A stretch of 64,000 nucleotides of DNA from Marinimicrobium sp. C6131 (GCF_026153455.1 NZ_CP110629.1:1364001-1428000), one strand, 5' to 3'. Shown: positions 50,738 through 60,302, numbered from the stretch's first letter. Notes: generated by a model from the letters alone, not told the origin. Made by a program: numbers and translations.

Positions 50738-52525
50738 CTAACCGGGTTGTTGGCGGCGGGACTCAAACAGTGAATTGCCGCCCTGGGCTTTGGCACTGTG
50801 CTTTGCCTCAGCCAGCAATTGAGCCACCTGATGGTGGGTTTTGCAACGGGTCGGATCCGGCGTCACACAGCCGATAGACAGGGTGAGAGGGCCGAAACGT
50901 CGCCGCCGGCCGGTGCGATCCTGGCTCCAGTAGTCTTCCAGCCCCGACGGCATCAGGTTCGACGCGTCCTCGAGAAACTGGGCCAGAATACGATGGCACC
51001 GCTCTCGCCAGTCATCGCTGCGGAATACCACCACAAAATCATCTCCCCCGACATGCCCGACAAAATCCTGATACTCGTCGGTCTGCTTCACCAGGACGTT
51101 CCCCAGCATCAGAATCACGTCATCTCCCAGACCATAACCAAAGGCGTCGTTGAACGGCTTGAACTGATTGATATCGCAATAGGCAACCGTAAAGGGCCGG
51201 GCATCAAGGAGCAACTGGTCTATCCATTCATACAGAGGGACGTTTCCAGGAAGCTGTGTCAGGGGGTTACTGTGTCGCGCCAGACGCATCTTCTCCTCGG
51301 TAATGCAGCGCAACAGCCGCCCCACTCGGACCACACCGGCGTACCGCCCCTCCCGTTCAACCAACAGGTCCACGCTCAGATTCTGCAGAGGGTCCTCGGT
51401 GGCCATCTGTCCGGCCACTTTCAACTCGCACTCGACATCGACCCGGATCGTACGCTTGCAGATGAAGGTGGCAATAGGCTTGCCGGCGTGCAACTCATAG
51501 GAATAACGATGAGAGAATATATTGAGAAGCTCGCTGCGGCTGACCATCCCCAACGGACGGCCATCCTCCACCACGGGCAGGCAGGTCAGTTGCTGATCCG
51601 CCCGAAATCGCTCGACCACCGACAGTGTCGACACCGTCGGTTCGACTGACTCGGCGTGCTGAACGATATCGCCCACCCGCTGGCGAAAAGTGAAGGTCTC
51701 GTGCAGCCTTGGACGAAAACCCACCAGCCGCTCCAGCCCTTCGAGATGCGTGGGCGGATAACGGCAGGGCCGAAGCAGCAGGAAGCCCTGAACATACTCA
51801 ACCCCCAGAGCCGCAAGGGTGCGCAGCTCTTCTTCGCGCTCAATCCCCTCGGCAATCACCCGATTTCCGAGCCGGTGTGCGATATCCAGCATGGCCCGCA
51901 CAAATTCCCGCTTGACCGGATCGGCGTCTATGCCGCTGATGAAGTGCCGATCAATTTTGACGTAGTCTGGGTTCAGCTCACTCCAGACCCTGAGTCCGGC
52001 ATAGCCCGCTCCCAGGTCATCCAGAGCGACCGCAAAGCCCTGATGACGGAAGTGATCCGTGGCCGCCCGGAGCGAGACAAATTCATCCAGCGGCTGACGC
52101 TCGGTCAGCTCAAAAACCACCCGCTCTGGATCAAGGCCGACCCGGGTCAGAATCTCCCGGGTGACCCCTTCCCGATAGTGACGGTCCGTAAAGCTCAGCG
52201 GCGACATGTTGAGGAACAGCTTGCCGGGTAGCGACTGCGCCACAAAGGCCTCGCAGGCCACTTCCCGGCAGGCGTACTCCAGGGCCGCCAGTTGCTGACT
52301 GCACCGGGCCGCGTCAAACAGCTGCGCCGGACTGTGCAGATCACTGGCCTCCGGGCCCCGGATCAGGGCCTCGTAGCCGATGATCCGACCGCCATCAAGC
52401 GCAATAATGGGCTGAAACAACGGCGTGAGCTGTTTCCCGTCCATAAGGCGCTGAAGTGCCTCCGAAGGACCGGATGGGGAGGAAAGGTGGCGGTTGGCCA
52501 GCTGAGGGGACACGTTGGCAGACAT
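50738..52525 (-). CDS. EAL-CBS-GGDEF protein
   Basis: ATG 52525 (MSANVSPQLANRHLS) gives 595 residues; the frame is open to 52579. EAL domain (about 25-265) looks catalytically complete: EALIRG with Glu52, Asn106, Glu139, Asp169-Asp170, Lys190 and Glu226. A CBS pair (about 285-410) with SRSELLNIFSHRYSYELHAGKPIATF follows, then a C-terminal GGDEF domain in which the A-site reads GGDDF (493-497) and the N-terminal loop NPLTQLPGN; I see no RxxD inhibitory site. It may be a phosphodiesterase with a regulatory, nucleotide-sensing tail. No signal peptide. It precedes the response regulator by 177 bases. Confidence 0.93.
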   Translation of the reverse strand: MSANVSPQLANRHLSSPSGPSEALQRLMDGKQLTPLFQPIIALDGGRIIGYEALIRGPEASDLHSPAQLFDAARCSQQLAALEYACREVACEAFVAQSLPGKLFLNMSPLSFTDRHYREGVTREILTRVGLDPERVVFELTERQPLDEFVSLRAATDHFRHQGFAVALDDLGAGYAGLRVWSELNPDYVKIDRHFISGIDADPVKREFVRAMLDIAHRLGNRVIAEGIEREEELRTLAALGVEYVQGFLLLRPCRYPPTHLEGLERLVGFRPRLHETFTFRQRVGDIVQHAESVEPTVSTLSVVERFRADQQLTCLPVVEDGRPLGMVSRSELLNIFSHRYSYELHAGKPIATFICKRTIRVDVECELKVAGQMATEDPLQNLSVDLLVEREGRYAGVVRVGRLLRCITEEKMRLARHSNPLTQLPGNVPLYEWIDQLLLDARPFTVAYCDINQFKPFNDAFGYGLGDDVILMLGNVLVKQTDEYQDFVGHVGGDDFVVVFRSDDWRERCHRILAQFLEDASNLMPSGLEDYWSQDRTGRRRRFGPLTLSIGCVTPDPTRCKTHHQVAQLLAEAKHSAKAQGGNSLFESRRQQPG

Positions 52526-52638
52526 TTCTGCATGGTGAAACACCGATGTGACAATTCCGTGACAGCCCGCCCCTGCCAATTCGGAGCCGCAATGGGTACA
52601 ATTCGCGCCTGAACTCGCCCAATACCCTGGAAGTACCC

Positions 52639-53373
52639 ATGCCCGACCATCGTCCCGATCAACTCTACGCCGACCCGCTCGCCGAGGTCAGTCGATTTGC
52701 CTTTGATCAGAAGGTCGTGGATGTCTTCCCGGACATGATCAAGCGGTCGGTCCCGGGCTACGCCACCATCATCAACATGATCGGAGATCTCGCCGAACGC
52801 TATGCGACCTCCAACAGTCACTGTTACGATCTTGGCTGTTCACTGGGCGCCGCCACCCTGGCCATGCGACACCGGATCCGGGCCAGCAACTGCCGGATCC
52901 TGGCGATCGATAACTCACCCGCCATGATTGAGCGGTGCCGCCAGGTGCTCGCCGCCGACACCGCAGAACCACCGGTAGATCTGCTCTGTAATGACCTGCA
53001 GACGGTTGAGGTGACCCGTGCTTCCATGGTCGTACTGAACTTCACCCTGCAATTCATCCCTCCCGCCGAACGCCAGGCGGTACTCAACCGGATCGCCGAG
53101 GGCCTTCAGCCCGGAGGAATTCTGATCCTGTCCGAAAAGGTCGCGTTCAATGACCCCATGCACAACGAGTTGATGATTGAGCTGCATCACAACTTCAAAC
53201 GAGCCAACGGCTACAGCGACCTGGAAATTGCGCAGAAACGCAGCGCATTGGAGGAGGTCCTGATTCCCGAAACGCTCGAGACCCATCGCGACCGCCTCCG
53301 CCAGGCCGGCTTTACCAGTGTGGATGTCTGGTTCCAGTGTTTTAACTTTGCCTCAATGATTGCCATCAAATGA
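52639..53373 (+). CDS. cmoA: carboxy-SAM synthase CmoA
   Basis: Converts SAM and prephenate to carboxy-SAM for wobble-uridine modification of tRNA. 244 residues. Conserved AFDQKVVDVFPDMIKRSVPGY, SAM motif DLGCSLGAATLAM near residue 69, AIDNSPAMIERC, LNFTLQFIPPAER and EKVAFNDPMHNELMIELHHNFKRANGYS. The stop overlaps the cmoB start by four bases. Confidence 0.97.
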   Translation: MPDHRPDQLYADPLAEVSRFAFDQKVVDVFPDMIKRSVPGYATIINMIGDLAERYATSNSHCYDLGCSLGAATLAMRHRIRASNCRILAIDNSPAMIERCRQVLAADTAEPPVDLLCNDLQTVEVTRASMVVLNFTLQFIPPAERQAVLNRIAEGLQPGGILILSEKVAFNDPMHNELMIELHHNFKRANGYSDLEIAQKRSALEEVLIPETLETHRDRLRQAGFTSVDVWFQCFNFASMIAIK

Positions 53374-54356
53374 TTGCGTATTACCACCACTTACTGGAAG
53401 CACTGAGCGCCGACCCGGCGCTGTCTCATTGGGCGGAACTACTGCCGGACCAGATCGCCCGTGGACTGGATCCGCGCCGCTATGGCGATTTGCCCCAATG
53501 GCTCCGGGCACTCGACCAACTGCCGGATATCCCGGCACACACCGTGGAGCTCAACCGCGAGGTTCGAATTGAGAACGATAACTCGCTGGGTGCCGACACC
53601 CGTCAGCAATTACAGACCGCTCTGGAGGCTCTGATTCCCTGGCGCAAAGGCCCCTATCACCTCCACGGCATTCACCTGGATACCGAGTGGCGCTCTGACT
53701 GGAAGTGGGATCGGGTCAGCCCGCACCTGGCCGACCTGACCCATCGACGGGTGCTGGATGTGGGTTGCGGAAATGGCTATCACTGCTGGCGGATGCTCGG
53801 TGCCGGCGCCGCACGGGTCATCGGCATTGACCCATCGCCCCGCTTCGTTGTCCAGTTTCTCGCCATCAAGCGGCTGATGGGTGGTGACCCACCGGTGGAT
53901 GTTTTACCGGTGGGTATTGAAGCCCTGCCCCCGAAGCTGGAGGTGTTCGATACCGTGTTTTCGATGGGGGTGCTCTACCACCGACGCTCGCCCATGGATC
54001 ACCTGCGAGAACTGAAAGAAGCCCTGCGCCCAGGCGGTCAGTTGGTCCTGGAGACACTGGTCATCGAAGGGGGCCCGGGCGAAGTACTGGTGCCCGAAGG
54101 TCGCTACGCGAAAATGAATAACGTGTGGTTCCTGCCCAGCGGACCCAGCCTGCTGAGCTGGCTGCGCAAAGCGGGCTTTCAGAACCCACGAATGGTCGAC
54201 TTCTGCCCGACCACCACCGACGAGCAGCGCTCGACCCATTGGATGAGATTCCACTCCCTGCCGGAGTTTCTCCACCCGGAGGACCCGACGCTCACCGCCG
54301 AAGGGCACCCCGCCCCGATTCGGGCGGTGTTTGTTGCCGAGAATACAGGGAGTTGA
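53370..54356 (+). CDS. cmoB: tRNA U34 carboxymethyltransferase CmoB
   Basis: Transfers the carboxymethyl group from carboxy-SAM to 5-hydroxyuridine at position 34 of tRNA, giving cmo5U. 328 residues, coupled to cmoA. Family segments WRKGPYHLHGIHLDTEWRSDWKWDRV, SAM motif VLDVGCGNGYHCWRML near residue 128, VIGIDPSPRFVVQF, and FSMGVLYHRRSPMDHL are present. Only 12 bases separate its stop from that of the convergent flavodoxin. Confidence 0.97.
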   Translation: MIAYYHHLLEALSADPALSHWAELLPDQIARGLDPRRYGDLPQWLRALDQLPDIPAHTVELNREVRIENDNSLGADTRQQLQTALEALIPWRKGPYHLHGIHLDTEWRSDWKWDRVSPHLADLTHRRVLDVGCGNGYHCWRMLGAGAARVIGIDPSPRFVVQFLAIKRLMGGDPPVDVLPVGIEALPPKLEVFDTVFSMGVLYHRRSPMDHLRELKEALRPGGQLVLETLVIEGGPGEVLVPEGRYAKMNNVWFLPSGPSLLSWLRKAGFQNPRMVDFCPTTTDEQRSTHWMRFHSLPEFLHPEDPTLTAEGHPAPIRAVFVAENTGS

Positions 54357-54368
54357 GCGACCGGCGGA

Positions 54369-54914
54369 TCAGTCGTCGCTCAAAGGGGTAAGCGGCGTGG
54401 ATAGTCCAAACGCCTGATGAATCTGTTCACACCAGAGATTCAGGCGGCTGAGGGTCAGCTCCTCCTGCTGATCCTCATCCAGGGCCAGGCCGACAAACAG
54501 CCCCTCGCCGGGAATTTCGGCCTTGGACGCCTCAAAATCGTAGCCTTCGGTGGGCCAGTGCCCCACGATCGTCGCCCCACCTGCGACCACGACATCGTGC
54601 AACATGCCCATGGCATCGAGGAAATAGTCACCGTACCCGAACTGATCGCCCAGACCAAACAGCGCAATGGTTTTACCGCTGAAGTCCACTTCGGACACAT
54701 CATCCCAGAACTCTTCCCAGTCCGACTGGATCTGCCCGAAATCCCAGGTAGGGATACCGAGAATCATCTGGTTGTAGTCCGCCAGATCCAACTGGGTTAC
54801 CTCGGCAATATCGTGCACGGCAACCACCGCTTCCCCCAGACACTGCTGGATCAGGTACGCTACCCGCTCGGTGTTGCCCTCATCGCTGCCGAAAAACAAG
54901 CCTATCTGCGCCAC
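54369..54914 (-). CDS. flavodoxin
   Basis: The GTG at 54914 (coding VAQIGLFFGSDEGNTERVA) is chosen because AGAGG precedes it by five bases and the product of 181 residues fits long-chain flavodoxins; the open frame upstream is not conserved in character. FMN phosphate loop GSDEGNT, LGIPTWDFGQIQSDWEEFWDDV, FGLGDQFGYGDYFLDAMGML and HWPTEGYDF are family hallmarks. FldA and FldB types cannot be distinguished securely. Electron carrier; partners not in the window. Confidence 0.93.
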   Translation of the reverse strand: MAQIGLFFGSDEGNTERVAYLIQQCLGEAVVAVHDIAEVTQLDLADYNQMILGIPTWDFGQIQSDWEEFWDDVSEVDFSGKTIALFGLGDQFGYGDYFLDAMGMLHDVVVAGGATIVGHWPTEGYDFEASKAEIPGEGLFVGLALDEDQQEELTLSRLNLWCEQIHQAFGLSTPLTPLSDD

Positions 54915-55095
54915 ATGTACCTCTGTTGGAATCGCTCCGGATGGACGGGGATTCTCCCAATTCTGGCCGGCGCAGGCAAGTACGGGCCGCATGTTAAAAA
55001 AGGTTAAACTGTGCCCCATGCCATGACAGACGGTAGAGGCTGATGCACACTAGTGGTCCATGCGGCATTCAAACGAGGCAAGAACCGACACTACC

Positions 55096-55815
55096 ATGGT
55101 GAAACTGCTACTGATCGACGATGACCAGGAACTCTGCCAGTTGCTCAATGAATACCTGACGGCCGAGGGGTTTGAGGTGGACGTTGCCCACGACGGCGAG
55201 CAGGCGCTGGAGCAGGTGAACCGCGGCCATTACGCCGCGATCATCCTGGATGTGATGCTGCCCAAGCGCAGCGGCTTTGACGTTCTCAAAGCCGTGCGCC
55301 AGAAGTACACCACGCCGGTACTCATGCTCACCGCAAAAGGAGACACCATTGATCGTGTGGTGGGACTGGAAATTGGTGCCGACGACTACCTGCCCAAACC
55401 CTGTGATCCCCGGGAGTTGGTCGCCCGCCTTCGGGCCGTGTTGCGCCGGGCCGGCAGTGCCGTACAGTCACCGGGCGGCGCGGAAACCCTGCAGGTAGAG
55501 GCTCTGCGCCTGCATCTGGGCAGCCGCAGCGCTTACTGGCAGGAGCAGGATGTCCCCCTGACCGGCACCGAATTCAGTGTGCTGGAATTACTGGTTCGCC
55601 AGGCCGGTCAGGTCATCAGCAAAGATGAGCTCACCGAGCAGGCCCTGAACCGCAAGCTGACCCCCTATGACCGCAGTATCGATGTGCACGTCAGCAACAT
55701 CCGGAAAAAGCTGACCAGTGCCGGAGCCCGCCGGGAGATGATCATCAACGTGCGCGGCGCCGGTTACATGCTCACCCTGAACGATACCTCCGAGGGTGGC
55801 CTCGCCTCCGCATGA
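55096..55815 (+). CDS. cpxR: OmpR-family response regulator, CpxR-like
   Basis: ATG 55096 (MVKLLLIDDDQELCQLL) is the family start; the frame opens at 55060. 239 residues. Receiver domain with acidic Asp8-Asp9, phospho-acceptor Asp52, Thr79 and Lys101; winged-helix DNA-binding domain (about 135-228) with LTGTEFSVLELLV, SIDVHVSNIRKKL and NVRGAGYML. In CpxR proteins it controls envelope-stress genes; this specificity is inferred from the partner's architecture. It overlaps the kinase gene by four bases. Confidence 0.9.
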   Translation: MVKLLLIDDDQELCQLLNEYLTAEGFEVDVAHDGEQALEQVNRGHYAAIILDVMLPKRSGFDVLKAVRQKYTTPVLMLTAKGDTIDRVVGLEIGADDYLPKPCDPRELVARLRAVLRRAGSAVQSPGGAETLQVEALRLHLGSRSAYWQEQDVPLTGTEFSVLELLVRQAGQVISKDELTEQALNRKLTPYDRSIDVHVSNIRKKLTSAGARREMIINVRGAGYMLTLNDTSEGGLASA

Positions 55816-57224
55816 CACGACTCTATCTGAAAGTTTTTTTCACCTTCTGGCTGATCACCGCCTTGATCATTGTGGCCACCAATGTCCTGGTGCACTGGTT
55901 TGATCTGGCGCCCGATACCAAGCTGCATAAAGCCAGCTACGACAAGGACTATGCCCCGGCCCGCCGCCTGCTGTTCCAGATGGTCGGCTCGGCCATCAAT
56001 CGCAATACCGAGGAACTGATCCAGGATATGAGGGCCATGCCCGGCTGGTCGACCCAGTACTTTTACATTGTCGACGAGCAAGGGGAAGACCTGCTGGATC
56101 GGCCGGTACCCGAGGGCGTCCAGGCCCTGATCCCCGAGCTGACCAGTATCAAGCCCTACGGCCGACACATTGAGGGCCACCAGAAAATCTATGGCCGCTA
56201 TCTGTCACTGAACGATGGCCGAAAGATCAAGGTGATCACGGTATCCTCGACCCACGACGATCCCTCCGAAGCGGATATCATGTGGCAGCTGTTCATCAGC
56301 AATATCTGGCCGCTACTGCTGGTATCCATTCTGATCTGCGGGGTGGCCTGCTACTTCCTCGCCCGGCATTTTTCCCGCAGCGTCGCCACTCTGCAGAAAG
56401 CCACCAAACAGATCGCCAACGGCGATCTGAGCGTGCGTGTCAGTTCTCATTTCGCGGGGCGTCGGGATGAAATCGCGAGTCTGGGTCGAGACTTTGATCA
56501 CATGACCGAGCGGCTCGAAAAGGCCATGCTGGAGCAGAAACGCCTGATCAAAGACGTATCCCACGAGCTTCGCTCCCCCCTGGCCCGCCTGCAGGTCGCG
56601 CTGGGCATTGCTCAGCAACGCAGCAATGGTAGCGTCGACAAGGAGCTGGATCGGATCAAGAAGGCGGCCGACTACCTGGGTGATGTCATCTCCGACATTC
56701 TGGCGCTGCCCGTGCACGACAACGGCGGCTGGGAGTTGGACGACACACTGGATCTACGCGCCCTACTGGAAACCCTGATGGAAAACTATGGGGCCGAAGC
56801 ACGCCGCAAGGGGGTGACTCTGGTGCTGGATTCGGAGCTGGACGAGGCCCTGGTACCCACCCACGGGAACATGCTGGTCGGCGTATTTGAGAACGTCCTG
56901 CGCAACGCCCTGCATTACACGGATCCGGCCACGACTGTCCGCCTGTCGCTCTCCGCCGACACGACCCACAAACCCGACGATCCATACTATTGTGTGCGGG
57001 TCTGCGATCAGGGGCCCGGGGTGCCGGCGGAAAGCCTGTCCGATATTTTCCAGCCGTTCTACCGGACAGACGAAGACCGGAATCGGGAGAGCGGCGGTTA
57101 TGGACTGGGGTTAGCCATTGCCCAGCGCAGCGTCGCCTTGCACCAGGGCACCATTGATGCGGAAAACCAGCCACAGGGCGGCCTGTGCGTCCGCGTTTGC
57201 CTGCCCGCCGTCAGGGAGGGCTGA
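55812..57224 (+). CDS. cpxA: sensor histidine kinase, CpxA-like
   Basis: 470 residues. TM1 (about 5-28), a periplasmic domain of about 130 residues, TM2 (about 160-182, LLLVSILICGVACYFLARHF), HAMP, then the dimerisation helix with His251 in KDVSHELRSPLARLQ and the ATPase domain with N box VFENVLRNALHY, DQGPGVP and GYGLGLAIAQRSVALH. Layout and the FSRSVATLQKATKQIANGDLSVRV HAMP match CpxA/CpxS. Coupled to cpxR by ATGA. Reports envelope signals across the inner membrane. Confidence 0.92.
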   Translation: MTRLYLKVFFTFWLITALIIVATNVLVHWFDLAPDTKLHKASYDKDYAPARRLLFQMVGSAINRNTEELIQDMRAMPGWSTQYFYIVDEQGEDLLDRPVPEGVQALIPELTSIKPYGRHIEGHQKIYGRYLSLNDGRKIKVITVSSTHDDPSEADIMWQLFISNIWPLLLVSILICGVACYFLARHFSRSVATLQKATKQIANGDLSVRVSSHFAGRRDEIASLGRDFDHMTERLEKAMLEQKRLIKDVSHELRSPLARLQVALGIAQQRSNGSVDKELDRIKKAADYLGDVISDILALPVHDNGGWELDDTLDLRALLETLMENYGAEARRKGVTLVLDSELDEALVPTHGNMLVGVFENVLRNALHYTDPATTVRLSLSADTTHKPDDPYYCVRVCDQGPGVPAESLSDIFQPFYRTDEDRNRESGGYGLGLAIAQRSVALHQGTIDAENQPQGGLCVRVCLPAVREG

Positions 57225-57491
57225 ATACGGGCAGGTCGCCTCCGCTGCACCGGCAAGACTTATCCGCCCAGCGGCAAGCCTTGTCAAGATTCCGTCGGCA
57301 CACCGCTCTACAGAAATTCATGCGCCAAACACCGACACTGAATCACCCGGTTTCTCCCAATAAAAACAACAGGTTATAGAACCTCATTCGATACTGGCAC
57401 AAAACTCGCTAAAGAACACATCAAGGGTAACCCCCGGTATCCGGCACTACGCCGCGATAAATGTGACCCTCCAGATAAAGCGAACCTGTTC

Positions 57492-58418
57492 ATGCCAGAT
57501 GATGCCCGACCGCTACACCGCCATCAGCCCGGTGCTCCGCCGAGCGATTCGGCGGGACAGCGTCTGCAGTTGCTGCAACGCCTGCAGACCACTCAAGAGC
57601 CCGCCACCATGGTGACCCACTTTTTTCAGTGTGTGGCCCCTCTGCTTAGCCTCAAAGGGTTGCGTTATGAGGCGCCCATACCGGGCGGTATTCTTGAATT
57701 GGGTAGCCTCGGACGTCATCAGTGTGATTACGCGCTACACGGCGCCGACCAACCGCTGGGATCAGTCCTGTTTTATCGAGACCGCCGTTTCTCCGAAGTG
57801 GAGTTGGAGCGACTCGAACAGTGGCTGAGCCTGCTTGTGGTGCCGCTGCGTAACGCCCTGAGTTATCAGAATGCACTGCGTCTGGCATCGGTAGACAGCC
57901 TGACCGGCCTGGGCAACCGTGCCGCTCTGGATTCAGCGCTGCACCGGGAACTGCGTCTGGCGGAGCGCCACGGCCACGACTTTTCCCTGTTGTTGATTGA
58001 TGTGGACCATTTCAAGCAGATCAATGATCGCTGGGGACACAGTCGAGGTGACCGGATACTCAAAGAGGTGGGGAAAGCGATCGGCCACGCCTGCCGGGAC
58101 ACCGACCTGGTGTATCGCTACGGCGGTGAAGAATTTGTCGTGCTACTCAGTGGCACCGACAGCAGCGGCGCCCGGGTGATCGCGGAGCGACTTCGTCAGG
58201 TCGTCCAGAACTGGATGACTGACGCGGAACATCTGTCAGTCACGGTCAGTATCGGAGTGAGCTACCGCAATCCGGAAGGTGAGACATCCATTCACAGTCT
58301 ATTTGACCGGGCAGACCAGGCACTCTACCGGGCGAAAGCCCAGGGCCGCAACCGGGTGGCCATGGAGTTGGGCTGCGACACGGGTGAGGGCCCCCGCGTT
58401 CAGGCGCGGCTCAGTTGA
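57492..58418 (+). CDS. diguanylate cyclase, GAF-like plus GGDEF
   Basis: 308 residues, no membrane helix. N-terminal part (about 25-130) is GAF-like (ATMVTHFFQCVAPLLSLKGLRYEAP, LGSVLFYRDRRFSEVELERLEQWLSLLVVPLRNAL). The GGDEF domain begins DSLTGLGNR; the active site GGEEF is at 211-215 and the inhibitory RDTD at 202-205, exactly five residues before, so both synthesis and product inhibition are predicted. IDVDHFKQINDRWGHSRGD is canonical. It lies 267 bases after cpxA with no clear gene between. Confidence 0.94.
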   Translation: MPDDARPLHRHQPGAPPSDSAGQRLQLLQRLQTTQEPATMVTHFFQCVAPLLSLKGLRYEAPIPGGILELGSLGRHQCDYALHGADQPLGSVLFYRDRRFSEVELERLEQWLSLLVVPLRNALSYQNALRLASVDSLTGLGNRAALDSALHRELRLAERHGHDFSLLLIDVDHFKQINDRWGHSRGDRILKEVGKAIGHACRDTDLVYRYGGEEFVVLLSGTDSSGARVIAERLRQVVQNWMTDAEHLSVTVSIGVSYRNPEGETSIHSLFDRADQALYRAKAQGRNRVAMELGCDTGEGPRVQARLS

Positions 58419-58428
58419 GCCGTTGCAC

Positions 58429-59451
58429 TCAACCGTCCTTGGGCGCGCGGGGCTTTTTCTGTTTGGCGGTGGGAGACCGCTTGCCGACGCCGGCCCGCAA
58501 ACGCTTTTCCTGCCGTTCCAGGCGTTTTCGTTCGTCAGGCGTCAAACGACTCACTTTGGGCCTTTCAATGCCCGCCGTCAGCAGAAGATCCCGGATCTCT
58601 TTGTCGTTGAGCTCGATCCACTGCCCCACTCTGACATGGGAGGGAATAAAAATGTTTCCGTAGCGCACCCGTTTCAGACGGCTGACCTTCACCCCCTGAG
58701 ACTCCCACAGCCGGCGAACTTCACGATTGCGCCCTTCCATCACCACGCAATAAAACCAGCGGTTGCGTCCCTCTCCGGCGCCCTCGACAATATCGGTGAA
58801 CCGTGCCACACCGTCGTCCAGCAGGACGCCCTCCACCAACTGGCGTTTCATCTCATCATCCACGGCGCCCTGAATCCGCACCAGATACTCCCGATCGATC
58901 ACTGAGGACGGATGCATCAACTTGTTGGCCAGCTCTCCATCGTTGGTGAACAACAGCAGTCCGCTGGTGTTGTAGTCCAGACGCCCCACCGAGATCCAGC
59001 GCTCGCCCTGCAGAGCGGGCAGATTTTCAAAAACCGTGCGCCGCCCTTCCGGGTCCTGACGTGAGCAGATTTCACCTTCGGGCTTGTTATACAGAATCAC
59101 CCGTTGACGGGACACCTGGGTGCGCACCTGAACCCGCTCGCCCTTGAAAAAGATGGCGTCGTCGGGCGTCACCCGATCCCCCAGATGCGCCAGGCGATCG
59201 TTGACTTTTACCAGGCCGGCCTCAATGGCGCGCTCCATTTCCCGGCGGGAACCAAGCCCGGATCGGGCCAACACTTTCTGCAGCTTTTCATCCGCCGGCG
59301 CCTCAACCACCGGCTTTTTATCCCTGGTAGCGGTGGCTGGCTTGCCTTTTGCCGCCTTCGGCGACGCACCGCGACCGGTTTTGCCGGCGGCTGTTGGCTT
59401 GTGGGTGTTGCTCGACGGCCCAAAGGGGCCCGGTCGTTTCGATTTACTCAT
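58429..59451 (-). CDS. rluB: 23S rRNA pseudouridine(2605) synthase RluB
   Basis: Modifies U2605 in 23S rRNA. 340 residues: an N-terminal basic low-complexity tail (about 1-50), an S4 domain (EKLQKVLARSGLGSRREMERAIEAGLVKVN), the RsuA-type catalytic motif GRLDYNTSGLLLFTNDGELANKLMHP with Asp in RLDYNT, a KRQLVEGVLLDDG segment, NREVRRLWESQGVKVSRLKRVRYG, and a C-terminal Lys/Arg-rich tail. It overlaps scpB by four bases; scpA-scpB-rluB is a common gammaproteobacterial cluster. Confidence 0.96.
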   Translation of the reverse strand: MSKSKRPGPFGPSSNTHKPTAAGKTGRGASPKAAKGKPATATRDKKPVVEAPADEKLQKVLARSGLGSRREMERAIEAGLVKVNDRLAHLGDRVTPDDAIFFKGERVQVRTQVSRQRVILYNKPEGEICSRQDPEGRRTVFENLPALQGERWISVGRLDYNTSGLLLFTNDGELANKLMHPSSVIDREYLVRIQGAVDDEMKRQLVEGVLLDDGVARFTDIVEGAGEGRNRWFYCVVMEGRNREVRRLWESQGVKVSRLKRVRYGNIFIPSHVRVGQWIELNDKEIRDLLLTAGIERPKVSRLTPDERKRLERQEKRLRAGVGKRSPTAKQKKPRAPKDG

Positions 59452-60302
59452 AGGGACGATTGGTCTGCCTCGGGGTTCTGACGCGGCTCGGCGTCTGTGT
59501 CTTGCGTTTCGTCACGTTCAAACAGCGAACCTTCATAGTGTTCCGTTTCGACGGGTTCGCTCTGCTGGTCTCGAGGTGACTCTGCTTGAGCCTCCCCCTC
59601 AACGTCATCCTCCGGCGCCGCATCCGGTTCCTGCGCCGGCGCTGGGGTTGCCTGCTCCGGCTCGTCACCCGACGCCCCGGTTTCTTCCGTCTGGGCTTCA
59701 CCGGTCTCGTCATCCGCGGCATCGTCCCCGCCGTCATCCGTGTCGAGATCCAGTGCCGCATTGATGTCGTTGAGATCGCGTATTTCACCCAGACTGGGCA
59801 ACTCATCCAGGCTTTTCAGGTTGAAATAGTCCAGAAACTGGCGGGTGGTGGCGTAGAGCGACGGACGACCGGGCACATCCCGGTGACCGACGACCTTGAT
59901 CCACTCCCGTTCGGTCAGCGTCTTGATGATGTGGGAGCTGACCGCAACCCCCCGAATTTCTTCAATATCGCCGCGGGTGATGGGCTGGCGATAGGCCACC
60001 AACGCCAGGGTCTCCAGCAGCGCCCGGGAGTACTTCTGGGGTTTTTCTTCCCACAGTCGGTTGATCCAGGGCGCCACCTCGGTCCGCACCTGGAAGCGCC
60101 AGCCAGAGCCGACCTCCTTCAGCTCGAAACCCCGGCCTTCACAGTCCGCCGCAATGGCCTCCAGAGCCGATTTCAGGTCGTCGGTTTCCGGCTCTTCGCC
60201 CTCTTCAAACAGGGCCTTGAGTCGATTGAGGTTCAAAGGCTGGCCTGCGGCCAGCAGAGCCCCTTCGATAATAGTACGCAGCTGGGTCGATTCCATGGTC
60301 AT
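59448..60302 (-). CDS. scpB: segregation and condensation protein ScpB
   Basis: Kleisin-binding subunit that works with ScpA and SMC in chromosome compaction. 284 residues. Residues about 5-180 form the tandem winged-helix family domain (LRTIIEGALLAAGQPLNLNRLKALFEE; YSRALLETLALVAYRQPITRGDIEEIRGVAVSS; VVGHRDVPGRPSLYATTRQFLDYFNLKSLDELP). The last 95 residues are an acidic Glu/Asp/Pro-rich tail, longer than in many ScpB. It is between scpA (40 bases) and rluB (overlap). Confidence 0.96.
   Translation of the reverse strand: MTMESTQLRTIIEGALLAAGQPLNLNRLKALFEEGEEPETDDLKSALEAIAADCEGRGFELKEVGSGWRFQVRTEVAPWINRLWEEKPQKYSRALLETLALVAYRQPITRGDIEEIRGVAVSSHIIKTLTEREWIKVVGHRDVPGRPSLYATTRQFLDYFNLKSLDELPSLGEIRDLNDINAALDLDTDDGGDDAADDETGEAQTEETGASGDEPEQATPAPAQEPDAAPEDDVEGEAQAESPRDQQSEPVETEHYEGSLFERDETQDTDAEPRQNPEADQSSL

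Noticed and set aside
57225..57491. Possible gene or small RNA between cpxA and the diguanylate cyclase
   Set aside because: Only short frames, no clear promoter or terminator; CGATAAATG near 57457 resembles part of a flagellar-sigma -10 but no matching -35 was found.
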